Assembly (NCBI GenBank): GCA_900770525.1
Contig: CAAHDT010000003.1
Coordinates: forward strand, 1-64,000
DNA: 64,000 bases
Source of the DNA: Candidatus Gastranaerophilales bacterium
Lineage (GTDB): Bacteria; Cyanobacteriota; Vampirovibrionia; Gastranaerophilales; Gastranaerophilaceae
Reading direction: 5' to 3'
Part shown: positions 16,462-25,397 of the stretch, piece by piece
How the letters are laid out: each line of letters opens with the position of its first letter
Position numbering within the stretch: the first letter of the stretch is position 1
Translations under genes and position numbers: made by a program
The notes under the pieces: model-generated
Database searches by the model: none
Seen by the model: the letters and a program-made list of their open reading frames with translations, nothing else
Told to the model about the DNA's origin: nothing

Positions 16462-17016
16462 ATGAAAGATATATTTACCGATTTGTATAATAAAGTTCTC
16501 GGCTTTTTCCGCCAAAGCGAAAAAAAAGAGGAAGAAAGCGCCAAAGATGTTGCTTGTAACAGATTAAAATTTGTCCTTATGCAAGATAGAACAAACTTGA
16601 CTCCTGAGTTAATGGATAGAATGAGAAAAGAATTGATTGAACTTCTTTCAAAATACGTTGAAATGGACAAAGAAGCATTGGAATTAGGTTTTGAACAAGA
16701 AGGTAGCCAAATGGCATTAATGTTGTCTATTCCGGTACTAAGAGCCAGAGAAGAAGCCGAAATTGAAGCAACTCTTGCAGAAGAAGATGCTAAAAAAACA
16801 GAAGAAGAAACTGACGAAGTAACCGCAAACGAGTCTGAAGAAAATTCTACAGACAATGAATCAGAAAGCAATTCCGATGAAGAAAACGATGAAAAAGAAG
16901 AGAACGAATTCATCGAAGAAAATAAAACTTCAGACGAAACGGAACCAGAGATAGTTGAACCGGAAGATGCACCTGCTAAAGAAACTTCAAACCAAAAAGA
17001 AAAATCTAAAAAATAG
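16462..17016 (+). CDS. minE: MinE with acidic C-terminal extension
   Basis: Topological specificity factor that stimulates MinD ATPase. Residues 1-18 (IFTDLYNKVLGFF) are the membrane-binding amphipathic helix; about 28-70 (AKDVACNRLKFVLMQDRTNL...) is the anti-MinCD/beta region and helix; SQMALMLSIPV completes the dimer strand. Normal MinE is about 85-100 aa. Here about 85 further residues are almost all Glu, Asp, Asn, Ser and Thr, likely disordered. The acidic tail mirrors the acidic linker of MinC in the same operon. The gene ends at a terminator. Confidence 0.9.
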   Translation: MKDIFTDLYNKVLGFFRQSEKKEEESAKDVACNRLKFVLMQDRTNLTPELMDRMRKELIELLSKYVEMDKEALELGFEQEGSQMALMLSIPVLRAREEAEIEATLAEEDAKKTEEETDEVTANESEENSTDNESESNSDEENDEKEENEFIEENKTSDETEPEIVEPEDAPAKETSNQKEKSKK

Positions 17017-17038
17017 ATATTAAAATTAAGCATAAAAA

Positions 17039-17078
17039 ATCCCCTAAAAAGTTTTTAAACAATTTAGGAGATTTTTTT
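17039..17078. terminator. Bidirectional terminator after minE
   Basis: Stem ATC-CCTAAA/TTTAGG-GAT with one mismatch and a 14-base loop, T-run on the + strand and an A-run before it. It lies between the convergent minE and pentein genes and can serve both. Confidence 0.75.
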
Positions 17079-17084
17079 GTTATA

Positions 17085-18170
17085 TTAAAATTTGGGAATT
17101 TCCGTAACCAAACAATGAAGTCCACCTTCTAGTTCCTCAAGTAATTGGGGAATTTCGCCTTGTTCCCCTTCTACAAAATAAATATTTTCAGGAGGGATAA
17201 AATCAGCCAAAGCTTTTTTGAACTCGTTTTCAAAACTGAAACCGGTTTGTTTAATTATTTTAGGAGTCAAACCAATTTTATCATCTAACAAAGATTTGTT
17301 AGTAATATAAAACATTTCATTTTTTCTATTTTTAACAACTATTGCATTCATATAGTTTAATGAATGAATTAACGAATCAGATGCTATTGGGAAAGTATGA
17401 TAAACTCTACCGGGGACTCTAATCGGCTTATACCCCTTTTCAATCAAAACTTTTTCAGTATTTTCTAACTTAGAAAAACTATTCTCTTTTGTCGCTTTAT
17501 TAAATTTAGACAACTCAGTCTTTAAATTTTTCTGTATGTTCAATAATTCACTTTGATATTGAGGATGAGTAGTCAATAATTCTGCCATTTTGTTTAAACC
17601 GTTTCTAAACACTTTTTTAGTCAAATTATCATCCGCAATAAGAATTCTACGATTATCCAAAGGTCTAAGAAACAAATCAAGATGATAATCCATTTGAGGA
17701 ATATAATCAATTTTAGTAACACCTAACAAAGACTTCATATTATCGATTTTATCAGCCAACAAATTTTTACCGGCTAACATAACATTTTTGCCATCCTCAT
17801 CTTGAATATAATAAATATTTCCTCCCTCCGGAACTTTATTATCATATAAAACTTTTCTGTTAAAATGACTTCCTATTGCAATAGGTAAATTATCACAAAA
17901 ATCATTTGTAAGAACTTGTTTTTTAGGAGTAAATATACTTGTATCTTGTCCCCAAAAACTACTACCATATTCAAATGTTGAACGATTTACATTCTCAACC
18001 CTTAACAACTTTTTTCCACTTGCAATAAAAACATCAAAATCAGCATTTCTCCCAATATTACTTAATTCGGTAGCAAGCTTCATTTTAGGTGTCGACATAC
18101 AAAGAGCATTAAGTCGCCTTGCATCATAACCTGTAAAAGATGGTTTATCAGAAGTAATTCTCATACTCAT
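17085..18170 (-). CDS. Pentein-superfamily (agmatine deiminase-like) protein
   Basis: The order of motifs matches agmatine/peptidyl-arginine deiminases. In the 361-aa product: WGQD (about 73-76; WxRD in the family), PEGGNIY (114-120; EGGN), YHLDLFLRP (162-170, with His163 and Asp165; the GHxD motif), and near the end GGLHCLVTEIP with candidate nucleophile Cys353 (GGNIHCxTQQxP in agmatine deiminases). The Arg of WxRD is Gln here, so the substrate may differ. No signal peptide is seen, though the frame could start 10 codons earlier at a TTG with a hydrophobic N-terminus. The ATG used has no clear ribosome binding site. Guanidine hydrolysis is inferred, not shown. Confidence 0.65.
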   Translation of the reverse strand: MSMRITSDKPSFTGYDARRLNALCMSTPKMKLATELSNIGRNADFDVFIASGKKLLRVENVNRSTFEYGSSFWGQDTSIFTPKKQVLTNDFCDNLPIAIGSHFNRKVLYDNKVPEGGNIYYIQDEDGKNVMLAGKNLLADKIDNMKSLLGVTKIDYIPQMDYHLDLFLRPLDNRRILIADDNLTKKVFRNGLNKMAELLTTHPQYQSELLNIQKNLKTELSKFNKATKENSFSKLENTEKVLIEKGYKPIRVPGRVYHTFPIASDSLIHSLNYMNAIVVKNRKNEMFYITNKSLLDDKIGLTPKIIKQTGFSFENEFKKALADFIPPENIYFVEGEQGEIPQLLEELEGGLHCLVTEIPKF

Positions 18171-18233
18171 ATAAAAAACAAACAAATAAAAATTTGCCAA
18201 ACAATTTTTAAATTTATTTTCATGTAATTTTCA

Positions 18234-18270
18234 AAAAAAAAGGCGGAACCATTTACGGTTCCGCCTTTTT
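18234..18270. terminator. Bidirectional terminator
   Basis: Nine-pair stem GGCGGAACC/GGTTCCGCC with loop ATTTAC, flanked by A8 and T6. On the - strand it ends rpsU transcription just past its stop codon; it also insulates the pentein gene. Confidence 0.85.
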
Positions 18271-18279
18271 TACAAACTA

Positions 18280-18453
18280 TTAAACTTTTCTCTTACGAGC
18301 AGCTTCTGACTTACGTTTTCTTTTAACGCTTGGTTTTTCATATCTTTCGCGTTTTTTAACTTCAGAAAGAATACCAGCTTTTTGGATTTTCTTTTTGAAT
18401 CTTCTTAAAGCTACTTCGATACTTTCATTTTCGCCAACTTTAACTTCTGCCAT
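18280..18453 (-). CDS. rpsU: 30S ribosomal protein S21
   Basis: 57-aa basic protein read directly from the - strand: it begins MAEVKVGENESIEVALRRFK and ends in a Lys/Arg-rich tail (KPSVKRKRKSEAARKRKV), the hallmark of bS21. AAAGGTGGTG lies 8-9 bases upstream of the ATG. S21 sits near the anti-Shine-Dalgarno region of 16S rRNA and takes part in initiation. It is monocistronic here, ending at a strong terminator. Confidence 0.95.
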   Translation of the reverse strand: MAEVKVGENESIEVALRRFKKKIQKAGILSEVKKRERYEKPSVKRKRKSEAARKRKV

Positions 18454-18596
18454 TTATATTTTCACCACCTTTGTAGTCTTGTATTGTGAGTACAAGTATT
18501 TTAACCTGAAATAAAAAATTTTTCAAGTGTTTAAGTGGTTTTTAGGTAAAAACTAACAAACATCCGCGAAAATTGATATATATTTACCATTAAAAA

Positions 18597-18749
18597 TCAT
18601 TCTTCTAAGCAAAAAACATCCTCGTCAATAATAATACATTCTAATACATTGTTAAAAAACTTTTCTAACGCCATATCCATTGAAATGCTCTCCATATCGG
18701 CAAACTCCTCCATATTTAGTGAACTAATCATATAATTGTTTGATGTCAT
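18597..18749 (-). CDS. Small acidic protein (50 aa)
   Basis: A complete 50-codon frame, rich in Met, Glu and Asp, with GGGAG six bases upstream of the ATG. It contains ISMDMALEKFF, which resembles ISMEIPLQEMF in the 53-aa protein at 33003-33164: the shared pattern is ISM(D/E)xxLxxxF. No membrane segment or signal. Too small for a family call; the shared motif and ribosome binding site are the reasons to keep it. Confidence 0.5.
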   Translation of the reverse strand: MTSNNYMISSLNMEEFADMESISMDMALEKFFNNVLECIIIDEDVFCLEE

Positions 18750-18905
18750 TTCAGACTCCCATATCTATTAACAATTTTTATTACGACATTATCGTTATTT
18801 TTCTTTAATTATTTAACAAATTTGTTACAAAATTTAGCATATTGAGAAAATAATTTAACTTTAAAGTACAATATTAGAATAATTGGCTAGGAGAAAAAGA
18901 TTAAA

Positions 18906-19742
18906 ATGACTACAAGTTTTCATTTGACAAGTTACGACTATTATTCAAGCCGAAATGATATGGAAGTTATTTCTAATATCGTGGAAGCGCTAAAAAAGAT
19001 TTTAGAAGAAGATAAAAAAGAGGCTCAGCCGTTGTTCTTGAAAACCTCTGACAACCTTATATTAAACATTGCTCGTATGGTTGTTCAAGAAAAGAAAAAA
19101 ACATTTTTAATAGGAATCACCGGAGAGAGCGCTTCAGGCAAAACCGTCTTTGTAGATAACACGATTAAAGCCTGCGTAAAAGACAAAAAAGAAGGTATTT
19201 ATACAGTAATCAGATGTGATGATTATTATAAAGACACTTCTAAAGAGCTTAAAGAAGCAGGAAGTTATGAAGAACTGTTTAAAACAGGATTCAGTTTTGA
19301 TACTCCGAATGTTATCGACTTGGAGCTAATGAAAAGTCATTTAATGAAGCTTAAACAGGGGCAAGCTATAACATCTCCCAAATACGATTTTGTAACTTGC
19401 GAATCACATCCGGACGGTGACATAAAAAAACCGGCGAAAGTCGTTCTGACAGAGGGGCTGTATGTCTTAAACGAAGGTGTTCGAGATATTATGGATGTAA
19501 AAGTTTATGTTTACACTCCACTTGAAGTTATTAAAGACCGCTGGTATAGTCGTGCCGAATCAAGAGGTAAGACCGGTGCTGCAGCTGATTTGCAATTCCA
19601 AGACGTAAACCGTACTGCTCAAGAATATATACGCCCGACTTATCAAATAGCGGATGCCGTTATTAATGGAATGGTTTCTCAAGAATATATTCAAGAAATA
19701 ACCGACAAAATCTTTAATGCATTAGAAAATATTGATTATTAA
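18906..19742 (+). CDS. Uridine kinase/phosphoribulokinase-family protein
   Basis: P-loop kinase with GESASGKT (about 74-81), the CDDYYKD motif (Asp pair after strand 2, typical of uridine kinases), SFDTPNVIDLEL and PKYDF, then VLTEGLYVLNE (Walker B-like strand) and RDIMDVKVYV, and R-rich lid residues (KDRWYSRAESRGK). The catalytic core is preceded by about 65 residues not typical of Udk. Substrate is likely a nucleoside or related hydroxyl, but phosphoribulokinase-like specificity cannot be excluded. It lies 17 bases before the AsmA-like gene. Confidence 0.8.
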   Translation: MTTSFHLTSYDYYSSRNDMEVISNIVEALKKILEEDKKEAQPLFLKTSDNLILNIARMVVQEKKKTFLIGITGESASGKTVFVDNTIKACVKDKKEGIYTVIRCDDYYKDTSKELKEAGSYEELFKTGFSFDTPNVIDLELMKSHLMKLKQGQAITSPKYDFVTCESHPDGDIKKPAKVVLTEGLYVLNEGVRDIMDVKVYVYTPLEVIKDRWYSRAESRGKTGAAADLQFQDVNRTAQEYIRPTYQIADAVINGMVSQEYIQEITDKIFNALENIDY

Positions 19743-19759
19743 TAATGAGTTTTTAAATA

Positions 19760-22522
19760 ATGAAAAAATTCTTTGCTCTAAAATTATTAATAGGGATGCT
19801 TGTGATAATTGGACTTGTTATTGCAACGCTAGTGTTTCTATATTTAAAAGCCTTGCCTTATGCAGTTTCCAATCCCAGAGTCATAAATTACATACAAAAA
19901 AGTGTAAAAAAATATGCTAAAGTAGATTTAACAATCAAAAATCCGGTTCTAGTAACTAGTTTAACTCCTATCATAGACTTTAAAGTTGAAGATTTAACTT
20001 TATTAAAAAATAATAAAAAACTATTTGCTCTAAAAAACTTCGATTCAGAATTTTCTTTTAAAGAAATATTTGATAAAAATATTATTGTTAATAAACTCAC
20101 GGCCAAATACATTTTTGCAGACGTTAACGGCTTGATGAGCCTTGCTCCGCAACAGAAAAACGAAAATAAAAAAGACTCTGAATTGGATATTGATTTATTT
20201 GACTCTCTGCTAAGAGTTGAACACTGCCTGTTCTTATACTCTCCTTATTCAGGCATGGACTTAAAGATAATGGGAAGAAATCTTGAAGTAAATAACTCCG
20301 TAAAAACCAGACGTTTTGTCCATTTCGATTTTATAACAGATATTAACAAGAATAACAGCAAAGTACACTTGGCAATAAAAGATGACAACAAAATTTTCAT
20401 TGAGAACAAAGCTATTTATGTTGAAGATTGTCCGCTTACAATAAACAATTCAAAGATGTTTTTCAACGCTGATGCAGACAAGAAAAAGAATTTTCACCTG
20501 GAAATATTTACGAAAAATTTTGATATTCAAGATGTCATAAAACTAATGCAAACCCAAATTGTTGAAAACAATCTTGATGATGTTCTTCAATATTTTGAGA
20601 ATATCAAAGGAAGATTTGATTTTAACTTAAAAATATCAAAAAACAAAATGGATGGAATTCTTGACCTAAAAAACATTTCATTCAATATAGTACCTGTCGA
20701 TAAAATTCCAATAACTTTGCAAAAGGGACATATAACCCTTGATGACAAAAACATGAAACTCTCTGATTTTGAAGGTTTTTACGACAACAAACAAACAAAT
20801 AACTTTAAATTTGGAGGTACTGTTAATGACTACTTGCACTCGATTGATACAGATATTAAAGCTCACGCAACAGCTAGCAACGATTTTTTCAAAAACCACC
20901 TATCAGCAATGGTTGATTACCCGATTAAGTTGACAGGAAACGCTGATGCCTTTGTCAAATTAAAATCTAAAAATAATATAATCGATGTAAACGGACTTTT
21001 TATAGTTCCGAGAGGAAAAAACATAACTATAGGTGGAGATGCACTTCCTTTTGAAGATACAATAAGAGCCTTGACTGCAGATTTACATTTTGCAAACGCT
21101 ATTTTGGATATTAAGTCTATAAAATATTATATGGAAGCAAAATACAAAGAGCGTGATGCAAGACGTCCGATTTTTGCCCTTAATGGACAAGTTGATACAG
21201 CAAAGAACAATTACGTGAACAAAATAGGATTTGAAATTCCTGATCCGCTACCAAGTGAATTTATCAATGCACTAATTAAACAGCATTTATTCAAAAAAGG
21301 AACTGTTTCTGGAAAATTAAGTATAGACAACACGGGTAAATATCCAATATTAGATGGAAAAATGCATGCGGAAAAAATTAGAATTCCTTCGCAAAGAATT
21401 TTTATCAAAGCTGCCGAACTTAATACCACAAACGACCTTATACACTTGAATGCACACGGGAAGTACAAGCGTGCTGCTTATAAGTTTAACGGTGATATAG
21501 AAAATGCGATAAAGTACCCTATTGTTGTCAAAGATATAAACCTGAATCTTGATTACTTAGATGTTTATAAAGCTCTTCAATCCCAAAATACACAACAAAC
21601 AACTGACGTAGAACCTCTCTCAAATTCAACAACAGATGATATGGGCGATGGGAAAACAGATTTTGACATAAGTAATCTGATAATAGAAAAATGCCTTCTC
21701 AGCCTCAACAAAGGTGCATACAAAGACATAAATTTTGCGAACTTAAATGCAAACATGACTCTCGATAAAAACAGCATTTTAAAATTAGACTCAAACAAAT
21801 TTGAAATAGCGGAAGGTCACTCTTCGATTAAAGTTAATTGCGATTTAAAGAAACATAAATACCACGTACTACTTGGAATAAAAGATGTAAACAGTGATTT
21901 AATTGCGACAAATCTATTAGAACTTAAACGTGAAATATCTGGGAAAGCAAGTGGCTTAATCGATTTAAACACAGATGATTCACTAAAACTGAACGGATCT
22001 ATAAAATTTTTAATAGCAAATGGAACTATTCAAAAAGTCGGACTGGTTGAGTATGTTTTGAAGTTTGCAGCACTATTTAGAAATCCGCTAACAATGATAA
22101 GCCCTTCCACTTTTTCGGATTTAGTTAATATTCCGGAAGGTAATTTTGATAAAATCACTGGCAACCTAACACTTAAAGATAATGTTATTACGCTGATGAA
22201 GATAAAATCGTATTCACCACAGCTAAGCTCATACATTGTAGGGCGCTATGATTTGGAAAGCAAAGATGCGACATTAAGAATTTACACCAAATTTAGTAGC
22301 TACAAAAAAGGATTTGCCGGCGCATTGAGAAGTTTTTCTCTGAACAGTTTGGCAAATAGAATACCAATGAGCAGTAGGAACGATGCGAATTATTATTCAT
22401 CTGAACTTTCTGAACTGCCACCAATTGAAGCAGATGAAAAGAATTGTCAAATATTCCTCACAAAAGTTGACGGCGATATAGAGCATAATAACTTTTTGTC
22501 ATCGCTGAAAAAAATCAAGTAA
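19760..22522 (+). CDS. AsmA-like envelope protein
   Basis: 920-aa protein with one N-terminal membrane anchor (about 7-30) and a long repetitive beta-rich periplasmic body of AsmA/YhdP/TamB type. An AsmA-like C-terminal domain is visible about residues 730-870 (GKASGLIDLNTD, LNGSIKFLIANGTIQKVGL, GNLTLKDNVITL). Such proteins form hydrophobic grooves that bridge lipids from the inner to the outer membrane, consistent with lpxK and MCE genes nearby. The stop codon lies inside the first unit of the 15-bp tandem repeat, so repeat growth or a frameshift could alter its C-terminus. Confidence 0.8.
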   Translation: MKKFFALKLLIGMLVIIGLVIATLVFLYLKALPYAVSNPRVINYIQKSVKKYAKVDLTIKNPVLVTSLTPIIDFKVEDLTLLKNNKKLFALKNFDSEFSFKEIFDKNIIVNKLTAKYIFADVNGLMSLAPQQKNENKKDSELDIDLFDSLLRVEHCLFLYSPYSGMDLKIMGRNLEVNNSVKTRRFVHFDFITDINKNNSKVHLAIKDDNKIFIENKAIYVEDCPLTINNSKMFFNADADKKKNFHLEIFTKNFDIQDVIKLMQTQIVENNLDDVLQYFENIKGRFDFNLKISKNKMDGILDLKNISFNIVPVDKIPITLQKGHITLDDKNMKLSDFEGFYDNKQTNNFKFGGTVNDYLHSIDTDIKAHATASNDFFKNHLSAMVDYPIKLTGNADAFVKLKSKNNIIDVNGLFIVPRGKNITIGGDALPFEDTIRALTADLHFANAILDIKSIKYYMEAKYKERDARRPIFALNGQVDTAKNNYVNKIGFEIPDPLPSEFINALIKQHLFKKGTVSGKLSIDNTGKYPILDGKMHAEKIRIPSQRIFIKAAELNTTNDLIHLNAHGKYKRAAYKFNGDIENAIKYPIVVKDINLNLDYLDVYKALQSQNTQQTTDVEPLSNSTTDDMGDGKTDFDISNLIIEKCLLSLNKGAYKDINFANLNANMTLDKNSILKLDSNKFEIAEGHSSIKVNCDLKKHKYHVLLGIKDVNSDLIATNLLELKREISGKASGLIDLNTDDSLKLNGSIKFLIANGTIQKVGLVEYVLKFAALFRNPLTMISPSTFSDLVNIPEGNFDKITGNLTLKDNVITLMKIKSYSPQLSSYIVGRYDLESKDATLRIYTKFSSYKKGFAGALRSFSLNSLANRIPMSSRNDANYYSSELSELPPIEADEKNCQIFLTKVDGDIEHNNFLSSLKKIK

Positions 22523-22636
22523 CTTGCCTTAAAGTAACTTTCTTAAAAAAAAATTGTTCCCAAGTAACTTGCGATAAAGAAACTTGCGCTAAAGTAGCTT
22601 TTCCTAAATGAACTTTTCCCAAAGGGACCTGCCCCC
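22517..22636. repeat. 15-bp minisatellite, eight units
   Basis: Eight consecutive 15-base units resembling AAGTAACTTGCSMTA; units 1, 4 and 5 are closest, unit 3 is degraded. The period equals five codons, and open frames across it encode five-residue repeats on both strands, which explains a spurious 79-aa - strand frame here. Unit 1 includes the stop codon of the AsmA-like gene. A similar 15-mer (GAGTAACTCGCGCTA) follows the umuC stop at 23877-23891. Confidence 0.8.
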
Positions 22637-22694
22637 TCAAAATAACTTTGACAAAAATTCTTGACTTGCGAACTAAAACGAATATACTTTTATT

Positions 22695-23882
22695 ATGAGT
22701 AAAAATGTTATAGCATTGGTTGATTGTGATTCTTTTTTTGTTTGTTGCGAACAAAAGGTTAATCCTGAACTAAAAGGGAAGCCAATATCCGTAATTTCAA
22801 ACAAAAACGGCTGTGTAATTTCTCGGTCTAAAGAAGCTAAAAAAATGGGAATACAGATGGGTGAACCGCTCTTTTTAGCCAAAAAAGAACATCCTAAAGG
22901 CATTTATATTGTTGCGAATCACGAACTTTATGCAGACATTTCAAAACAAGTAATGCAAAAGTTAAGAGAGTTTTCACCTATAGTTGAGGTCTATTCAATT
23001 GATGAAGCTTTTGTCGACTTAACCGGACTAAAACGGCTTTATAAGATGGAATATGTTGACTTGGCGGCACATATAAGAGCAAAAATCAAGGAAGAGTTGG
23101 ACGTTAACGTTTCTATCGGGATAAGTTCGTCCAAAAGTTTGGCAAAACTGGCGTCAGATAAAGCGAAGACAGAAGAAAGTGGCATATACGTGATAAACCC
23201 GCGCTTTGCGAAGGATGAACTACAAAAAACTTCTATTGAAGAAATTTGGGGAATAGGGAGGAATTTAACTAAATTATTTCACCGTTACGGAATTATCACC
23301 GCTTATGAACTAGTTTCACAATCGGATATTTGGCTTGACGGCAAAGTCGGAATTCGTGGTATAGAAATGCGCCACGAACTTTTGGGAGAGATGGTTTCAC
23401 CGGTTTCAAACGAAGTAAAACCTCCAAAATCTATCCAAAACACCAGCACTTTGGGGACTTTTACGTCTGATAAAAATTTTATAAAAGATTCTATAAACTA
23501 CCATCTTCATAAAAGTTGTGCAAAACTTCGGCGATGGAATTTAAAATGCTCTGTTGTAAGTTTAATGCTAAGGACAAAAGATTTTAAAGTTTATGTTGAG
23601 AAAAAAGTTCTGGATGCACCAACCTGTTACGAGTGGGAAATATCGGATATTTTGTTCGTGCTGCTGGAGAAAATGTATAACAAATCCATTTTGTACAGAA
23701 GCACAGGAGTGATACTTGAGGGTATCACGTCTGCGAATTCAGAACAACTATTCTTATTTGCCAATAATAATACTGACAACAAGAACCAACGACTTGCCAA
23801 TTGTTTGGATAAGCTTGAGTCGAAGTTTGGCAAAAACGTGGTTAAAACAGGTTTTACCGGCAACGGCAAGAAAGACGAGTAA
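22695..23882 (+). CDS. umuC: UmuC-type Y-family DNA polymerase
   Basis: Translesion polymerase of the UmuC branch: N-terminal LVDCDSFFVCCEQ (metal-binding Asp), NKNGCVISRSKEAKKMGI (finger motif typical of UmuC rather than DinB), and YSIDEAFVDL in the palm with the catalytic Asp-Glu. Helix-hairpin-helix and little-finger regions follow (about 170-395). At 395 aa it is slightly shorter than E. coli UmuC. No umuD is adjacent. The terminal ten codons end 6 bases from the convergent pseudopilin gene. Confidence 0.9.
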   Translation: MSKNVIALVDCDSFFVCCEQKVNPELKGKPISVISNKNGCVISRSKEAKKMGIQMGEPLFLAKKEHPKGIYIVANHELYADISKQVMQKLREFSPIVEVYSIDEAFVDLTGLKRLYKMEYVDLAAHIRAKIKEELDVNVSIGISSSKSLAKLASDKAKTEESGIYVINPRFAKDELQKTSIEEIWGIGRNLTKLFHRYGIITAYELVSQSDIWLDGKVGIRGIEMRHELLGEMVSPVSNEVKPPKSIQNTSTLGTFTSDKNFIKDSINYHLHKSCAKLRRWNLKCSVVSLMLRTKDFKVYVEKKVLDAPTCYEWEISDILFVLLEKMYNKSILYRSTGVILEGITSANSEQLFLFANNNTDNKNQRLANCLDKLESKFGKNVVKTGFTGNGKKDE

Positions 23883-23888
23883 CTCGCG

Positions 23889-24572
23889 CTATTTCTTTTT
23901 GTAATCCTTATCTACCATGTTGTTGTCGGTAGCCTCAACATGTTCATCAGGTTTAACTGTACCATCAACATATATATATATATAGAATCTGTCCGGATCC
24001 TTACAAGTATCAGACCACTCACAATTTGGAGGTGTAGCACCATTTACGTCAATATAAATAAACTCATACGGAAGGTGATACTCTGAGTAAGCAGACGGTG
24101 TAGGTGTTCCAGATCCCGGAGCAGGCATTACAGTCGCAACTATTCCCTTTTCATCAAACTTGGAATATGGCAATATCCAAGCTACACCATCAGTTGTCGT
24201 AAAACTTGGATTGTCTATACTTGCACTTTCAGTACAGTTTGGCGTAGAGTTTTCACCTACAAAATTTAATTTTTTAGCAAAAAGCTTACAAAATTTAGAT
24301 TCTCCGGAAATCGCTTCACCATTAAATTTAACTTCTGACACGTCATCAAATCCAATATAACCACTTGTTTCCGGATAAAAATCAGGGTCATTAATAAGGT
24401 CATGAACAATACGCTCTGTGAGATAATAACTTTTTTTATATAAAGCTTTATGCTTGTTCGGACGAACTTTGCTCACCATTGGGAAAGTCAAAGTCACAAT
24501 AACAGAAATTATTGCAAGACAAAGCAACAATTCTGCAAGTGTAAAAGCTTTTAATTTATTAAAGTTAATCAT
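23889..24572 (-). CDS. Short pseudopilin, last gene of pilin operon
   Basis: 227 aa. Prepilin-type N-terminus: short basic leader, cleavage expected before Phe in KAFTLAE, then a hydrophobic helix with Glu5 (FTLAELLLCLAIISVIVTLTF). The globular part carries the pattern seen in the other short pilins here: TDGVAWILP, IYIDVNGATPPN, then PDRFYIYIYVDG. Several Cys pairs suggest disulfides. It is the last of five closely spaced - strand genes (gap 21 bases) and converges on umuC. Likely a minor pilin or type II/IV secretion pseudopilin. Confidence 0.85.
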   Translation of the reverse strand: MINFNKLKAFTLAELLLCLAIISVIVTLTFPMVSKVRPNKHKALYKKSYYLTERIVHDLINDPDFYPETSGYIGFDDVSEVKFNGEAISGESKFCKLFAKKLNFVGENSTPNCTESASIDNPSFTTTDGVAWILPYSKFDEKGIVATVMPAPGSGTPTPSAYSEYHLPYEFIYIDVNGATPPNCEWSDTCKDPDRFYIYIYVDGTVKPDEHVEATDNNMVDKDYKKK

Positions 24573-24593
24573 ATAAAAACCTCTTTTCTAGAC

Positions 24594-25379
24594 CTAGTCA
24601 GCTGAACCTTTTTCTTTGTTTCCGGTTAAGTTTGTAGTTCCAAGGTATGCCTTGGCAGCAGCTCCTACAACTTTCATTTTACCGTCTGCTCGGACATATA
24701 TTTTAAATCTGTCAGGCTGATCACATTTTGTTGTATTAGACGAATACGTTGGCTCACTACCTGATGAGCCGTCAGCGGTTTTGCTTTGGGCTCTTATTTC
24801 AGTTGAAGTGTAGTCATTATCATAACAGTTTGGTCCATTCTGTTTGCCATTTACATCAACATAAATCGCCTTATAATCAGATGTAGGTTTGAAATCTGTA
24901 ATAGGTAAAACCCAAGCAACACCATCAGAGGTATAAAAACTTGGCTCACCATCTAATGAACCGGAAAAATTATAATCCACTGCTATACCAGAATTTGAAT
25001 TACCTAAATCAAGTTGATTAGCAAACAAACATACGAACTTACCGTTTCCAGAACAAGTAAACCCCTTAATAGGTATACCTATACTACTTGGTGGTGTAAC
25101 ACCTGAATTCTTCGCCATAGCAGTACTATATACTTCTGTTGTGTTGTCGAAGCCTTGGTATTCGTCACCGGTCGGGTAGAGGTCTGCATCATCAATGAGC
25201 TCAGAAACCGTACGTTCTGCAACTGAGTAGGCTTTTTTGAACATGATTTTGTTTTTGTTGGGCTTTAGCTTGGTGATAGATGGCATCATGAGGGTTGCTA
25301 TAATGGAAATCAACGCAAGACACACCATCAGCTCGGCGAGCGTAAAACCTTTATGAAATTGTTTATTAAAATATTTCAT
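24594..25379 (-). CDS. Short pseudopilin, fourth gene of operon
   Basis: 261 aa. Leader MKYFNKQFHKG is followed by FTLAELMVCLALISIIATLM, a canonical prepilin helix with Gly-Phe cleavage site and Glu5. It resembles the next gene closely after the helix (KPNKNKIMFKKAYSVAERTV versus RPNKHKALYKKSYYLTERIV) and shares TSDGVAWVLP, IYVDVNGK..GPN and PDRFKIYVRADG. The two are likely tandem duplicates that diverged. 18-base gap from the giant gene upstream. Confidence 0.85.
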   Translation of the reverse strand: MKYFNKQFHKGFTLAELMVCLALISIIATLMMPSITKLKPNKNKIMFKKAYSVAERTVSELIDDADLYPTGDEYQGFDNTTEVYSTAMAKNSGVTPPSSIGIPIKGFTCSGNGKFVCLFANQLDLGNSNSGIAVDYNFSGSLDGEPSFYTSDGVAWVLPITDFKPTSDYKAIYVDVNGKQNGPNCYDNDYTSTEIRAQSKTADGSSGSEPTYSSNTTKCDQPDRFKIYVRADGKMKVVGAAAKAYLGTTNLTGNKEKGSAD

Positions 25380-25397
25380 CTACAAATCCTTTCATCT

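Noticed and set aside
16419..17033. 204-codon Ser-rich - strand frame
   Set aside because: It is the antisense of the acidic, GAA-rich minE tail; serine runs are the mirror of Glu codons, and minE is a recognised family.
22650..22694. LexA box upstream of umuC
   Set aside because: GAACTAAAACGAA near 22670 is suggestive but not a palindrome of a known LexA type, so no SOS site is called.
22515..22754. 79-codon - strand frame with five-residue repeats (pentapeptide-like)
   Set aside because: It is generated by the 15-bp minisatellite, runs antisense into the umuC start and has no ribosome binding site.
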